This document shows, piece by piece, positions 15,665 to 25,031 of a stretch of DNA of 64,000 bases (within the stretch, counting starts at the first letter, position 1; each line of letters begins with the position of its first letter). Below the pieces are notes generated by a model. That model ran no database searches and had not been told where the DNA came from. It saw only the letters and a program-made list of their open reading frames with translations. Source of the DNA: Nitrosomonas sp. GTDB lineage: Bacteria; Pseudomonadota; Gammaproteobacteria; Burkholderiales; Nitrosomonadaceae. The translations under genes and the position numbers were made by a program. Location of the stretch: positions 1,893,485 through 1,957,484 of the forward strand of contig JALDQW010000001.1 of assembly GCA_031316255.1 (NCBI GenBank), in the 5' to 3' direction.

Positions 15665-16929
15665 GTAAAGCCACCGTAAATAATTCCGGAATAAACGAAG
15701 CCAGTTTAAATCAGTCCGCCGTGAGCAAATCCGATGCTCGTAGTGCTGATGGCAATCAATCCAGTACGGAGGGGAAAAAGCAGGGAAAGCTTTCCGTGCA
15801 TCCTTATATCGGTGGCACCGCCACTAATTTATGCAGAAACGTACTTAAAAACGGCGGTGTCGCGAAAAACCGCATGGCGACCTTCGTTATTACTCTGGCG
15901 GGTACTTTGCTCACTTTTCCCATACGTGTGCTCGAGTCCCTGTTGTATCACAAAAAGGTTCAAAATGCCGGGCTCGCTCAAGACCCCATTTTTATCATCG
16001 GCCATTGGCGCAGTGGTACTACCCATTTGCATAACGTGATCAGTCAGGATAAGCGGCTGGGTTATCTGAGTACATTACAAGCCGTATTTCCAACCTGTAG
16101 TATATTGCTGAACAAGAGCAGGTTTCTCAAGGGGTTGATTGCAAGACTGATCCCGGAAAAGCGCATGATGGATAATGTCAAAATGGGCATCGACTATCCT
16201 CAGGAAGAAGAGTTCAGCGTATCCTGTATCACAAGTTATTCTCATCATTGCAATCATTTTCCCAGAACGATTAAACAGAGCTTCGACAAGTATGTTTTAT
16301 TCAATACCACCGAAGAGGAAAAAGCCGAGTGGCAACACGCCTATATGTCGGTTATCAAAAAAGCTTCATTTCTTGCCGGCGGTAAGCGCTTGTTGTTGAA
16401 AAATCCATATAACACGGCGCGCATAGCGGTTTTACTGAAGATGTTTCCCAACGCGAAGTTTATCCATATTTACCGGAATCCTTACAATATTTATGTGTCT
16501 GCGCTACATGACTTTATCAAGGAAGCCGAGGAAATGGCCTTGCAGGAGTTTTCCGAGCAGGAATTCTCTGAACTGTGTTATGAGTTGTACGAAAAGCTGA
16601 TGAATCGATATTGGGAAACCAGGGATCTGATTCCTGCGGGCAATCTGTGCGAAGTTTCGTTCGAGGAATTCGAGAACAACCCGCTGGGGGAGGTGGAGCG
16701 CATCTATACTGAACTGGGTCTGGAGAAAACCGAAACGGCTTTTAACGAGATCAGGCAATACGTCGATTCGCTGAAGGGCTACAAAAAGAATAAGTACAGT
16801 TATAACGCGGCCTTAATGGATAAAATATCCGAGAAATGGGGTTTTGCCATTAAAAAAATGAACTACACGCCGCCGACTGACATTGCGCTGGATAACAAGG
16901 CCGACTGGTCGTGCAGTATCGATCACTAG
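15661..16929 (+). CDS. sulfotransferase family protein
   Basis: 422 residues. A PAPS-binding loop is present, FIIGHWRSGTTHLHNVIS (about residues 112-129), matching the 5'-phosphosulfate binding motif, and RNPYNIYVSALHDF (about 270-283) corresponds to the 3'-phosphate region with the conserved Arg and Ser. The first ~45 residues are Ser/Asn/Lys-rich and probably disordered. The ATG overlaps the upstream stop by 4 bases (ATGA), so it is translationally coupled to the oxoamine synthase. It probably transfers sulfate from PAPS to a hydroxyl or amine of the lipid product. Acceptor inferred only from context. Confidence 0.85.
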   Translation: MSKATVNNSGINEASLNQSAVSKSDARSADGNQSSTEGKKQGKLSVHPYIGGTATNLCRNVLKNGGVAKNRMATFVITLAGTLLTFPIRVLESLLYHKKVQNAGLAQDPIFIIGHWRSGTTHLHNVISQDKRLGYLSTLQAVFPTCSILLNKSRFLKGLIARLIPEKRMMDNVKMGIDYPQEEEFSVSCITSYSHHCNHFPRTIKQSFDKYVLFNTTEEEKAEWQHAYMSVIKKASFLAGGKRLLLKNPYNTARIAVLLKMFPNAKFIHIYRNPYNIYVSALHDFIKEAEEMALQEFSEQEFSELCYELYEKLMNRYWETRDLIPAGNLCEVSFEEFENNPLGEVERIYTELGLEKTETAFNEIRQYVDSLKGYKKNKYSYNAALMDKISEKWGFAIKKMNYTPPTDIALDNKADWSCSIDH

Positions 16930-17031
16930 CCCAATATTGCGCCAGTAAAAGACTTTACCAGTCTTGCCTGTCGTACCCATAATGCGTTGGCGATCGCCAG
17001 AAGAATTCGACTGATTTTAACGGATAAAACC

Positions 17032-18402
17032 ATGGATACTCATTTACTTGCAGAAGTACAACAGGGCCAGGAGGATTGGGCGTTTCACATTGGCGCCCAG
17101 GCATATATATGGGGTTTGCCCATTGTGGAATGCTGGAAAGACCGGTTGTCGAAATCCCGGAATGGCGTCGGCAGCGGCGGCGATACGGGTGCCGATGCCG
17201 AAGCCGACTATGTCACCAATACATTCCGGCACGCCCGGCATCTGGCGAGTAGCGAACAAAGCGAATTCGTTAATTCGGCTACCGACTTCATTTATTCCAC
17301 CGCCGTGATTGATTTGTCGAAGGGGCCTTTGTTACTCACTGCACCCGATTTTCAGCATCGCTGGTATGGCATACAGGTACTGGATGCCTATATGGAAACG
17401 CTCGCCAATCTGGGCACTCGTACCTATGGCCGGCAACTGCCGCCGGTCATCATCAGTAAGGGTGAATACAATGGCAAGATGCCTGAGGGCGCTGCATGTA
17501 TCCAAAGCGATATCGATTATGTTTTTATCGTTGCCAGGATTGCGGTAGATCCTAATGAAGATTTGGCGCCGGTACATGCGCTTCAGGATGCATTGCGCCT
17601 GGAAATGTATTCCACTGCGCAGACAAACCTGTCTCACAATAACGGCGCCGGTACCGGCGCCCGGTTCGAACTGGAAGACCGCAGCGTAGATTGCCCGGCT
17701 GAGATCAGTTTTTTCCACCAGTTGGGAAAAGCCTTGAAGTTTGTGCCGCCCAAAAGCAGTGAAACTATGCTGTTGGGTATGTTAAACGATATCGGTATCA
17801 GCACGGAGCGCGGCCTGGATATCCAGCGGTTGACGCCCAGCATGGTCAAGGGATTGCAAAAAGCCATTCCTTTTGCGCAATCGATACTGGACCGGCAGAT
17901 ATATAGTGTTGGTAAAAATATCAACGGGTGGGGCATTTTGTTCGATATTGGCAACTATGGCAGTAACTATATCAATCGTGCCCTGGTCGCCCAGCATGGC
18001 ATCTGGGCCAATGTTCCGGAAGAAAGCATGTACTTTATGGCGCACACGGACTGTGAAGGCCAGTTGTTGCATGGCGGCCGGAATTACCGGATACATTTTC
18101 CGGCCGGGCAAACGCCGCCTGTCGATGCTTTCTGGTCGATCAGTTACTACGATCAGCAAGGGCGGATTACGAATGCGTCACAGGGCAACAACGCGGTGAA
18201 TTCCTTGTATAGCCCCTTGTATTACAACAAAGATGGTTCCCTGGATATCGTCATTAGTCAACGCGCTCCCGAACCGGAGCTGCGAAGCAACTGGCTGGCT
18301 GCTCATGATGGGTTGTTCAAACTCAATCTGCGTTGCTATAACCCTAGGCGGGCTTTGCTGCAGTTGGACTACCAGGTGCCGCCAATTATTCGTGCAGGCT
18401 GA
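17032..18402 (+). CDS. DUF1254/DUF1214 domain protein
   Basis: About 456 residues from the ATG at 17032; an in-frame TTG at 16987 would add 15 residues that look non-coding. N-terminal half is DUF1254 (QAYIWGLPIVECW, TDFIYSTAVIDLSKGPLLLTAPD, RWYGIQVLDAYMETLANLGTRTYG); the C-terminal half is DUF1214 (IHFPAGQTPPVDAFWSISYYD, YNKDGSLDIVIS, SNWLAA, FKLNLRCYNP). No signal peptide, whereas many relatives are secreted. The biochemical role of this family is not established. Its place between the sulfotransferase and the reductase genes suggests a part in the same pathway. Confidence 0.82.
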   Translation: MDTHLLAEVQQGQEDWAFHIGAQAYIWGLPIVECWKDRLSKSRNGVGSGGDTGADAEADYVTNTFRHARHLASSEQSEFVNSATDFIYSTAVIDLSKGPLLLTAPDFQHRWYGIQVLDAYMETLANLGTRTYGRQLPPVIISKGEYNGKMPEGAACIQSDIDYVFIVARIAVDPNEDLAPVHALQDALRLEMYSTAQTNLSHNNGAGTGARFELEDRSVDCPAEISFFHQLGKALKFVPPKSSETMLLGMLNDIGISTERGLDIQRLTPSMVKGLQKAIPFAQSILDRQIYSVGKNINGWGILFDIGNYGSNYINRALVAQHGIWANVPEESMYFMAHTDCEGQLLHGGRNYRIHFPAGQTPPVDAFWSISYYDQQGRITNASQGNNAVNSLYSPLYYNKDGSLDIVISQRAPEPELRSNWLAAHDGLFKLNLRCYNPRRALLQLDYQVPPIIRAG

Positions 18403-18456
18403 GATACAACACGCCTGGCAGCCAGAGTTATTTCTTATACGCAGAGGAGAGTGAAC

Positions 18457-19269
18457 ATGAAAAAAACAGCATTAATTACCGGAGGGTCATCAGGTTTGGG
18501 CCTGGAAATGGCCAGGAACCTGCGGGCACAAGGCTATGATCTGATTTTGCTGGCGCGCGATCGGCAAAAATTGGAACGTGCCAGACAACAATTACTGGAG
18601 CACAACAGTAGCGCCGTGGTAAATACCTATGCGTGCGATGTAGCCAACGAAGACGAACTCAACAACACCTTTCAGCAAATAAAATCCGATTATGACCGTA
18701 TTGATTTTCTAATTCTTAATGCCGGTGTTGCCACAATCGATTTGCTGGGTGACTACAAGAGTCTTGGCGAGGTGACCGGTAGTATTAAAATCAACTTGCT
18801 GGGTGCGGTGGGAACCACTTACCTGAGTATACCTTTGTTGCAATCGGGTTCGCGTATATTGTTTATTTCCTCCGGTTTTGGATTGTTCGGCGCTGCGGGT
18901 TACTCCTTATATGCCACGGCTAAGGCCGGGATAATAAATTTCGCCGATGCGCTGCGCCGGGAGTTGTTGCATCGTAATATTTCTGTGCATGTCGCCTGTC
19001 CTGGCGATATCGATACGCCGATGCTTGCCGGAGAGCTGCAAACCATGCCGGCCTGGATGAAAGCCGGTAGTGGACGCGCAACGCCCCTTGGCGCTGACAA
19101 GGCAGCCGACTATATTCTGAGAAAGTGCGTGAAACGGCGGTTCATGATTGTGCCATCCCTGGATGTTTCCTTTCTGATTCTGTTGCAAAAACTGTTGCCG
19201 CGCAAGCTGACAACCTTGATTATCGATCATGTATTGCCGTTGCCGCCCAAGGATGAAAGTCTGACTTGA
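18457..19269 (+). CDS. short-chain dehydrogenase, 3-ketodihydrosphingosine reductase-like
   Basis: About 270 residues. Rossmann motif TALITGGSSGLGLEMARNL at the N-terminus (TGxxxGxG), NAGVA in the middle, and the catalytic Ser...YxxxK as SSGFG...YATAK. The C-terminus has a hydrophobic LDVSFLILLQKLLP stretch, as in membrane-associated 3-ketodihydrosphingosine reductases, to which the whole layout is closest. It would reduce the ketone made by the oxoamine synthase to an alcohol with NAD(P)H. The ATG at 18457 is preferred over the GTG at 18451 because AGGAG lies 7 bp before it. Last gene of the cluster. Confidence 0.85.
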   Translation: MKKTALITGGSSGLGLEMARNLRAQGYDLILLARDRQKLERARQQLLEHNSSAVVNTYACDVANEDELNNTFQQIKSDYDRIDFLILNAGVATIDLLGDYKSLGEVTGSIKINLLGAVGTTYLSIPLLQSGSRILFISSGFGLFGAAGYSLYATAKAGIINFADALRRELLHRNISVHVACPGDIDTPMLAGELQTMPAWMKAGSGRATPLGADKAADYILRKCVKRRFMIVPSLDVSFLILLQKLLPRKLTTLIIDHVLPLPPKDESLT

Positions 19270-19364
19270 ATTTATTGGGGTAAAGTATCCGCAATCGTGG
19301 CTTTTGAACAGTTGTTTGGAACTCTTGGGTTGGAACGAGGGGTGAAACTCAGCGAATAAAACAC

Positions 19365-19381
19365 CACCTAAAGATTAGGTG
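19365..19381 (-). terminator. terminator-like hairpin after ubiB
   Basis: CACCTAA and TTAGGTG form a 7-bp stem with a 3-base loop; on the minus strand it is followed by GTGTTTTATT. It lies just beyond the ubiB stop and between two converging transcription units. Confidence 0.5.
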
Positions 19382-19386
19382 ACGCG

Positions 19387-20901
19387 CTATGGAAGAATCT
19401 GCCAAAGCATGAAAGTGGTAAGCAGAATGATAATAAAAACCAGCAGCCGGTTCTGGCGTTTATTTTCTGAAATCATATGCAGCATTTTTTCTTCCAGACC
19501 CTGATTGCGGTTTTCGGCCATCATGTGGTGAAACAGGCGTGGAAATTGCGGAAAGATGACTGCCCAGTTGGGTGCTTCTTTTTGCATGCGGCTTGTTAGG
19601 CCCCGTAAACCAATTTGTTCAGACATCCAGTTTTCAAGAAACGGTTTGGCCGTTTTCCATAGATCCAGTTCAGGGTCCAGATCGCGTCCCAGGCCTTCGA
19701 TATTGAGCAATGTTTTTTGCAGCAAAACCAGTTGTGGTTGAATTTCTACATTGAACTGACGCGATGTCTGAAACAGTTGAAACAAAACCCGACCAAATGA
19801 AATTTCCTTGAGCGGTTTATCGAAAATAGGTTCGCATACGGCGCGTATGGCTGTTTCAAAATCATCGACACGGGTGCTTTTCGGCGCCCAGCCGGCTTCG
19901 ACATGCGCTTGTGCAACGCGGCCGTAGTCGCGCCTGAAGAAAGCCAGAAAGTTTTGCGCGAGATAATTCTTGTCTTCGTCACTAAGCGTGCCCATGATTC
20001 CGAAGTCAACCGCAATATACCGCCCATCTTCGCCGACAAAAATATTGCCCGGATGCATGTCGGCATGAAAATAACCGTCGCGAAATACCTGGGTGAAGAA
20101 AATTTCCACGCCCATGCGCGCAAGATGCGGGATGTCTACATTGTGTGCAACCAGCTCGTCAATATGGCTGATTGATATGCCCGAGACACGTTCCATGACC
20201 ATCACATTATCCCGGCAGTAGTCCCAGTAGACTTCCGGAACCAGTAATAGCGGCGAGTTTAGAAAATTGCGCCGCAGTTGGCTGCAGTTGGCCGCTTCGC
20301 GCATTAAATCGAGTTCGTCGTCAAGATGGCGGGCAAACTCGGAGACAACCTGTCTGAGTTTCAAGCGTTTTCCATCCGGCCAAACGGCTTCGGCCAGCCA
20401 GGCGCCAGTATCCATCAGTGCGACATCGTGCGTTATTATGGGCGCGATGCTGGGGCGCAGGACTTTAACGGCAACCTTGGTCCCATCATGCAAAACGGCA
20501 AAATGTACTTGTGCGACGGACGCGCTGGCGACGGGTTTCTCATTGAATTGAATAAAAACTTCATTCACTTTTCGACCGTACGATTTTTCCAGTATGGTCA
20601 TGACTATTTCTGAAGAAAACGGCGGTACCTGATCCTGAAGTTTGGCCAGCTCGTCGGCAATGTCGTGTGGCAGCAGGTCGCGCCGGGTAGACAGCATTTG
20701 ACCGAATTTGACGAATATCGGTCCCAATGCTTCCAGAGCGAGACGCAGCCGTTCGCCACGCGGGCGGTGGAGCTTGCGCCAGAATGTCATCCATTTGATC
20801 GGTTTTTGTAAAAAACGTAACGGGCCGTGACTGATGAAAAACTCTTCCAAGCCAAATTTGAAAGCAACGGCGAGTATCTTTAAAAGACGGAATATGCGCA
20901 T
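19387..20901 (-). CDS. ubiB: ubiquinone biosynthesis protein UbiB (ABC1/ADCK kinase-like)
   Basis: 504 residues, typical length. The family-specific KxGQ element is [15 protein letters not shown] (Gln68), the Ala-rich loop is ASASVAQVH, the catalytic/metal site is [12 protein letters not shown] with VDFGIMG, and two C-terminal membrane segments end [15 protein letters not shown]. UbiB is an atypical ATPase needed for the ubiquinone-making complex at the inner membrane, probably helping to extract lipid intermediates. It follows the UbiJ gene on the same strand (115-bp gap), the usual pairing in proteobacteria. Confidence 0.95.
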   Translation of the reverse strand: MRIFRLLKILAVAFKFGLEEFFISHGPLRFLQKPIKWMTFWRKLHRPRGERLRLALEALGPIFVKFGQMLSTRRDLLPHDIADELAKLQDQVPPFSSEIVMTILEKSYGRKVNEVFIQFNEKPVASASVAQVHFAVLHDGTKVAVKVLRPSIAPIITHDVALMDTGAWLAEAVWPDGKRLKLRQVVSEFARHLDDELDLMREAANCSQLRRNFLNSPLLLVPEVYWDYCRDNVMVMERVSGISISHIDELVAHNVDIPHLARMGVEIFFTQVFRDGYFHADMHPGNIFVGEDGRYIAVDFGIMGTLSDEDKNYLAQNFLAFFRRDYGRVAQAHVEAGWAPKSTRVDDFETAIRAVCEPIFDKPLKEISFGRVLFQLFQTSRQFNVEIQPQLVLLQKTLLNIEGLGRDLDPELDLWKTAKPFLENWMSEQIGLRGLTSRMQKEAPNWAVIFPQFPRLFHHMMAENRNQGLEEKMLHMISENKRQNRLLVFIIILLTTFMLWQILP

Positions 20902-21026
20902 TAATATTTTTGTGAATGATTATTTGCCCGAATCGTGTATTTTAACCTGAGCGGATATGAGATTGGCCATTTAACAGTGTGGTTAATGAGTTTAAATATG
21001 AATTCAATTAATGGCCATTTACGATG

Positions 21027-21611
21027 TCAACGGTTTTTTTGCAGGATGATTTGATTAATTCTTTCTTCAAGTTGATCGACGTCATGTTCCAGTGTTTCAA
21101 TCTGGTGTGAAAAGCGCCTGATCTCGTTTTCTTTGGCAATCATGGGTTGCTCTTCCTGCCAGTATTCCCCAAGTGATTCAGATATGTTGTTGACCAAATT
21201 GATATGCCACTGAAAAATATTTTCTCCGGCCTGTGCGATACGATGAGCCGGAATATCGCCAACGATCTTGCCAAGTTCCTGTTCGAAGTTGGGCTTAAGG
21301 TGCTTGCCGATTGTTATCAAGTCTTCTGCGAATGCTGTATTGCCCGATATGACTATAGCATCGTAGGCGGATTCTTCATGTGCCAGCAGTCTGGGCAGTA
21401 GCGTCGGCAAGATGGACAACGTGGTATCGGCTTCAAAATCATCCCGGTAGTAACTGAGTTCGCCGTTTGACTGAACAATCATTTTTAAACTGACAAACGG
21501 GGGTATGCGAATACACACGGTTTTTCCTTCATAGGATTGCAGCCGTTTGCACGCCCAGCTTTCATTACGCAGGATGTGATTCAGTGGATTTGTTGCGTAG
21601 GATGCTAACAT
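21027..21611 (-). CDS. ubiJ: ubiquinone biosynthesis accessory factor UbiJ (SCP2 domain)
   Basis: 194 residues. N-terminal SCP2 lipid-binding fold (PLNHILRNESWACKRLQSYEGKTVCIRIPPF, then VISGNTAFAEDLITIGKHL) and a C-terminal coiled coil (IETLEHDVDQLEERINQI), the UbiJ layout. UbiJ binds hydrophobic intermediates and scaffolds the soluble Ubi complex with UbiK. Located directly upstream of ubiB. No ubiE is seen next to it within the window; the gene upstream runs in the opposite direction. Confidence 0.9.
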   Translation of the reverse strand: MLASYATNPLNHILRNESWACKRLQSYEGKTVCIRIPPFVSLKMIVQSNGELSYYRDDFEADTTLSILPTLLPRLLAHEESAYDAIVISGNTAFAEDLITIGKHLKPNFEQELGKIVGDIPAHRIAQAGENIFQWHINLVNNISESLGEYWQEEQPMIAKENEIRRFSHQIETLEHDVDQLEERINQIILQKNR

Positions 21612-21853
21612 AACTTGTATTCAGGAAAATTGTTTGTCTTTAAATAATTGCTACGTGTTTTAGCCACGAAAATGACTTAAATCCCGCGTGCTTTCGCCAG
21701 TATCCGGTATGGGTATTGTATCCCTATTTTGAGTGGCAGGCTGTTGAAATTCACCGAATCGAATGTTGCCGACGGATAAGTTATACTGCATGGTATACAG
21801 GTAAGCATTATTTGTTTGAGTCTGTTTGTTATTTTTCGCTCATGGAGGTAACA

Positions 21854-22435
21854 ATGCGTAACATTATTTTTGCTATCGTATTACTGCAACTATCCACCCA
21901 GTTAGCTGCCGAAAACGAAAATACTGCACAACTGGAAGACCAGGCCAGGAACCTGGCTGCGCAACTGGGCATGCAATTAAAAGCGCGGCTCCAGAACGCA
22001 ATGCAGACCGGTGGTCCAGCCAGCGCGATATCAACATGCAATGTCAGTGCGCCCGAGATTGCGGATGAACTTTCTACCGGCGGATGGACAGTGGGGCGGA
22101 CCAGTTTGAAATTGCGCAATCCCGGCAACAGCCCTGACGAATGGGAGCGCTCAACATTGCTCGCATTTGAACAGCAATTGGCTTCGGGCATACCGGCAGC
22201 CGGATTGCAGAACAGCGTAATTGAAACCGATGACGGTGTAACCCGGTATCGTTACATGAAAGCAATTCCGATTGACACTGTATGTATGGCGTGCCATGGC
22301 GAGACTATCTCGGACGATGTCAAATCAGTCCTGACAGAGAAATATCCACTGGATGCTGCAACCGGTTATAAACCGGGCCAATTGCGCGGCGCATTTACGG
22401 TTTCGAAAATTTTGACTGATAATGAAGCGGATTGA
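21854..22435 (+). CDS. DUF3365 (Tll0287-like) secreted heme-motif protein
   Basis: 193 residues after choosing the ATG at 21854, which has GGAGG six bases before it and a clear signal peptide (MRNIIFAIVLLQLSTQLAA). The mature part shows the DUF3365 features: SAISTCNVSAPEIADEL, SLKLRNPGNSPDEWER, RYRYMKAIPIDTVCMACHG (CxxCH heme attachment), and LRGAFTVSK at the end. Such periplasmic mono-heme proteins are common in redox-active bacteria, often as sensor domains; here it stands alone. Cytochrome nature is well supported; role unknown. Confidence 0.85.
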   Translation: MRNIIFAIVLLQLSTQLAAENENTAQLEDQARNLAAQLGMQLKARLQNAMQTGGPASAISTCNVSAPEIADELSTGGWTVGRTSLKLRNPGNSPDEWERSTLLAFEQQLASGIPAAGLQNSVIETDDGVTRYRYMKAIPIDTVCMACHGETISDDVKSVLTEKYPLDAATGYKPGQLRGAFTVSKILTDNEAD

Positions 22436-22504
22436 TTTTTGGGTTTAGGATTTATCGTCTGAATTGCTTTTTTGTAGTTACTTGACGGTTTGATTGCGGT
22501 GAAA

Positions 22505-23353
22505 ATGACCAAAGCGACTGCACGATACTGTTTGTTGATTTTCCTGTGCTTACTGCTCAGTGGTTGCTCGGGCCTGATGTATTATCCCGATACCAAGAAC
22601 CAGTTCTTTGACCCCAAAGCCGCTGGTTATGCGCCGGAAGATATTTTTTTCACCGATAGTGCGCAAAGAAGACTACACGGCTGGTGGTTTCCAGCCAAAA
22701 AAACGCCTGCCAAAGCGACAATCATTTTCTTTCATGGTAACGCCGAAAACCTGACGTCCCATTTCATGCATCTGGCCTGGATTAGCGCGGAAAATTATAA
22801 TTTATTTATTTTTGATTATCCCGGTTATGGGCGCTCGGAAGGGAAACCTTCGCCGAAGAGTTGCGTCGAATCAGGCCATGCGGCAGTGGATTGGGTCAAT
22901 CAACATAAAGCCAAAGACAGCCCCATCATTATTTACGGGCAAAGCATGGGCGGAATAATCGCATTAAAAACCGCAATCGATAAAAAATCGGAGATTGATT
23001 TAAAACTGGTGGTCGCAGACAGCACGTTTGATTCTTTTCAGCGCATCGCCCGAGAGAAACTGTCCCATCACTGGCTGACCTGGCCGCTGCAGCCGCTGAG
23101 TTATGTTTTGTTGAGTGACCGGTGGGCGCCGCAGAACCTGAAATCATTATCGTCCGTGCCGGTTTTGGTCATACATGGACAACAAGACAGAACAGTCGAG
23201 CCCATTTTTGGCGATATGATTTTTGAAAAACTGGCTGAGCCAAAAACATTCTGGAAGATACCGGATGGGGTGCATAGCGATGTTTTCTGGGGGCATGAGC
23301 ACAAGTATCGCAGCAAATTTTTAACGTTCATTGAGAGTTTAGGCAAGTACTGA
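22505..23353 (+). CDS. alpha/beta hydrolase lipoprotein (BEM46/ABHD13-like)
   Basis: 282 residues from the ATG at 22505. The N-terminus is a lipoprotein signal with box LLSGC, so it should be lipid-anchored. Alpha/beta hydrolase core: IIFFHGNAENLTSH (oxyanion region), YPGYGRSEGKPS, nucleophile elbow IIYGQSMGGIIAL (Ser), VLVIHGQQDRTVEP (Asp) and DGVHSDVFWGHEH (His). Substrate unknown; an esterase or thioesterase is likely. A decayed copy of its 3' third is at 29605-29860, the result of an old duplication. Confidence 0.87.
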   Translation: MTKATARYCLLIFLCLLLSGCSGLMYYPDTKNQFFDPKAAGYAPEDIFFTDSAQRRLHGWWFPAKKTPAKATIIFFHGNAENLTSHFMHLAWISAENYNLFIFDYPGYGRSEGKPSPKSCVESGHAAVDWVNQHKAKDSPIIIYGQSMGGIIALKTAIDKKSEIDLKLVVADSTFDSFQRIAREKLSHHWLTWPLQPLSYVLLSDRWAPQNLKSLSSVPVLVIHGQQDRTVEPIFGDMIFEKLAEPKTFWKIPDGVHSDVFWGHEHKYRSKFLTFIESLGKY

Positions 23354-23673
23354 GTAGTTTTAAATTTGTAGAAGTTTGAATTTATTCCGAAGTATTCGAA
23401 AGTAGAATTAAACCAATACTGACGGTATTATTGAAATGGCCGTTTTTCGGCCAAAACCAGCCGATCAATTATGTATAACGGCTCTGTTGCTATTAATGAC
23501 AAAAGTATGGAAGATATACGGAAACTATATATTTACTTTTTAGCGAAGTAATCGGCCTTCACCCGCAAGGCGTTTAAAAGAAACAAAATATGAACTTGGT
23601 AAATATGAATTTATATATCACATATAATCAACTAGTTATAATTATTTCTTGAAAGCACTATGAGGAAATATCC
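23354..23673. other. 320-bp intergenic region
   Basis: AT-rich stretch between the hydrolase and PIN genes. It must contain the promoter and ribosome site (GAGGAAA) of the PIN gene. No repeat, hairpin or small gene was recognised. Confidence 0.5.
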
Positions 23674-24795
23674 TTGATTCACGTTGTTTTAGATACAAAT
23701 ATTTATCGCAATAACCCAAATAGGGATAATTTGCATTTCAAAGCACTTGGACGTCTCTCAAAAGAGGGTGCGATCAAGGTACATATCCCCTACGTTGTTT
23801 TGCGTGAGTTTCAAACCCAACAACGTGAAATATACTCGAAAGATCTAGCTAAAGCAGTGTCAGGACTGGGCGGACTATCTAGAAAACAGCTAGATAAAAC
23901 CACTCTTGATACTCTGAATAATATTAAAAGCGAACTGAAAAATAAGTCCGAAGGCATTCTATGTAGTGCTGAAAACCAAATCACTAACTGGGCTAACAGT
24001 ATAGGAGCTAGTATCTACCCCCTCTGTATTGATCAAACAAATGCAGCCTTGGAGGCTTACTTTCAAGGTTCAGCCCCTTTAAAATCGATTAAGAATCGAG
24101 ATGACATCCCCGATAGTTTCATTGTCCAGTCTATATATAAATTATCATCCGAAACAAAAGAAATTCATGTGGTAGCTGGTGATGAAAAGGTTAGAGATGC
24201 ATTCTCTAGTGAGAATTTAATTCACACCTATGAGAGCTTGTCTGAGTTTATTGAATCAGATTATATTCAGAATGAGCTTAAAGACCTTGACTTAATAAAA
24301 AATATTGACTCAATAGTAAGAGCAATAGAGCAATTTGAAAATAATAACTCAGAAATCATGAATTTCATTTCAAATAAACTCGGCGACGCTATTGTAGGGA
24401 AAGCATTTTCTGATCCGTCTATACCAGATGATAACAATGAAGCAACCGTAAATAGTTATGATGAAGCTGAAGATGTGGAGTTTGACTTTAACGAAGTTGG
24501 TTACTACGGAAATGGTCAGTTTGGAATACCATTCAGCGCCAAAATAGTCGTTCTAGCTGATTATTATATTTTTAAATCAGATTATTATTGCATGGACCCT
24601 GAAAGAGAGCATGTGCCATCGGTAACTGATCACAATAAACACTATTTTGAAGCAGAAGATGAATTTGAGTTATCTGTATCTGGTTTGGTATCAATCGCTA
24701 TTGATAGGGACAACATAAATTTTGATGATTTCTCAGAGAGTATCATAAAGGAAAGTTTTGAGATTGATGAAATTACGAATATTGAGCTGTGCTAA
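23674..24795 (+). CDS. PIN-domain (DUF4935-like) RNase-type protein
   Basis: 373 residues starting at TTG 23674, placed 5-8 bases after GAGGAAA; no ATG fits better. Residues 1-170 form a PIN domain: VVLDTNIYRNN (first Asp), PYVVLREFQTQ (Glu), NRDDIPDSFIVQSI (Asp pair) and VVAGDEKVRDAF (last Asp), so all acidic metal ligands seem present. The remaining ~200 residues include a strand-rich tail resembling those of other DUF4935 proteins. PIN proteins cut RNA and act in toxin-antitoxin or phage defence systems. The gene is clearly more AT-rich than its upstream neighbours and sits at the edge of a mobile zone, which suggests acquisition. No partner gene is adjacent. Confidence 0.8.
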   Translation: MIHVVLDTNIYRNNPNRDNLHFKALGRLSKEGAIKVHIPYVVLREFQTQQREIYSKDLAKAVSGLGGLSRKQLDKTTLDTLNNIKSELKNKSEGILCSAENQITNWANSIGASIYPLCIDQTNAALEAYFQGSAPLKSIKNRDDIPDSFIVQSIYKLSSETKEIHVVAGDEKVRDAFSSENLIHTYESLSEFIESDYIQNELKDLDLIKNIDSIVRAIEQFENNNSEIMNFISNKLGDAIVGKAFSDPSIPDDNNEATVNSYDEAEDVEFDFNEVGYYGNGQFGIPFSAKIVVLADYYIFKSDYYCMDPEREHVPSVTDHNKHYFEAEDEFELSVSGLVSIAIDRDNINFDDFSESIIKESFEIDEITNIELC

Positions 24796-24818
24796 CAAGG
24801 CGCACTTTCGGACGCAAA

Positions 24819-25031
24819 CTACGCTGCGTTCTTTTTTGTAACGCACAGCTTTGTCGTTAATAATAGCAAGTAGGCTGAGGTAAACTTATGAACCCCAACA
24901 TGCTTCACTGCAGTGAGCCGATGAATATTTGACCAGGCCCAATCTACGGCGTGATCGACATAACTGTGTTTCACCGGGTTGAAATGAATGTAAACCACAT
25001 GCCGTGCGTAGTCGTTACCGTTGCGGATCAT
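24819..25031 (-). pseudogene. REP-associated tyrosine transposase fragment 1
   Basis: Reads NDYARHVVYIHFNPVKHSYV, the hallmark YIHxNPVKHG region of Y1/RAYT transposases, followed by DWAWSNIHR. The N-terminal HUH catalytic part is missing and the tail is unrelated. One of three similar fragments (others at 26770-26905 and 29458-29610). Confidence 0.75.

Noticed and set aside
24783-24880. attC-like integron site after the PIN gene (GCTAACAAGGCG and an imperfect palindrome)
   Set aside because: The downstream core does not fit GTTRRRY and the pairing is weak; there is no integrase and no second cassette.
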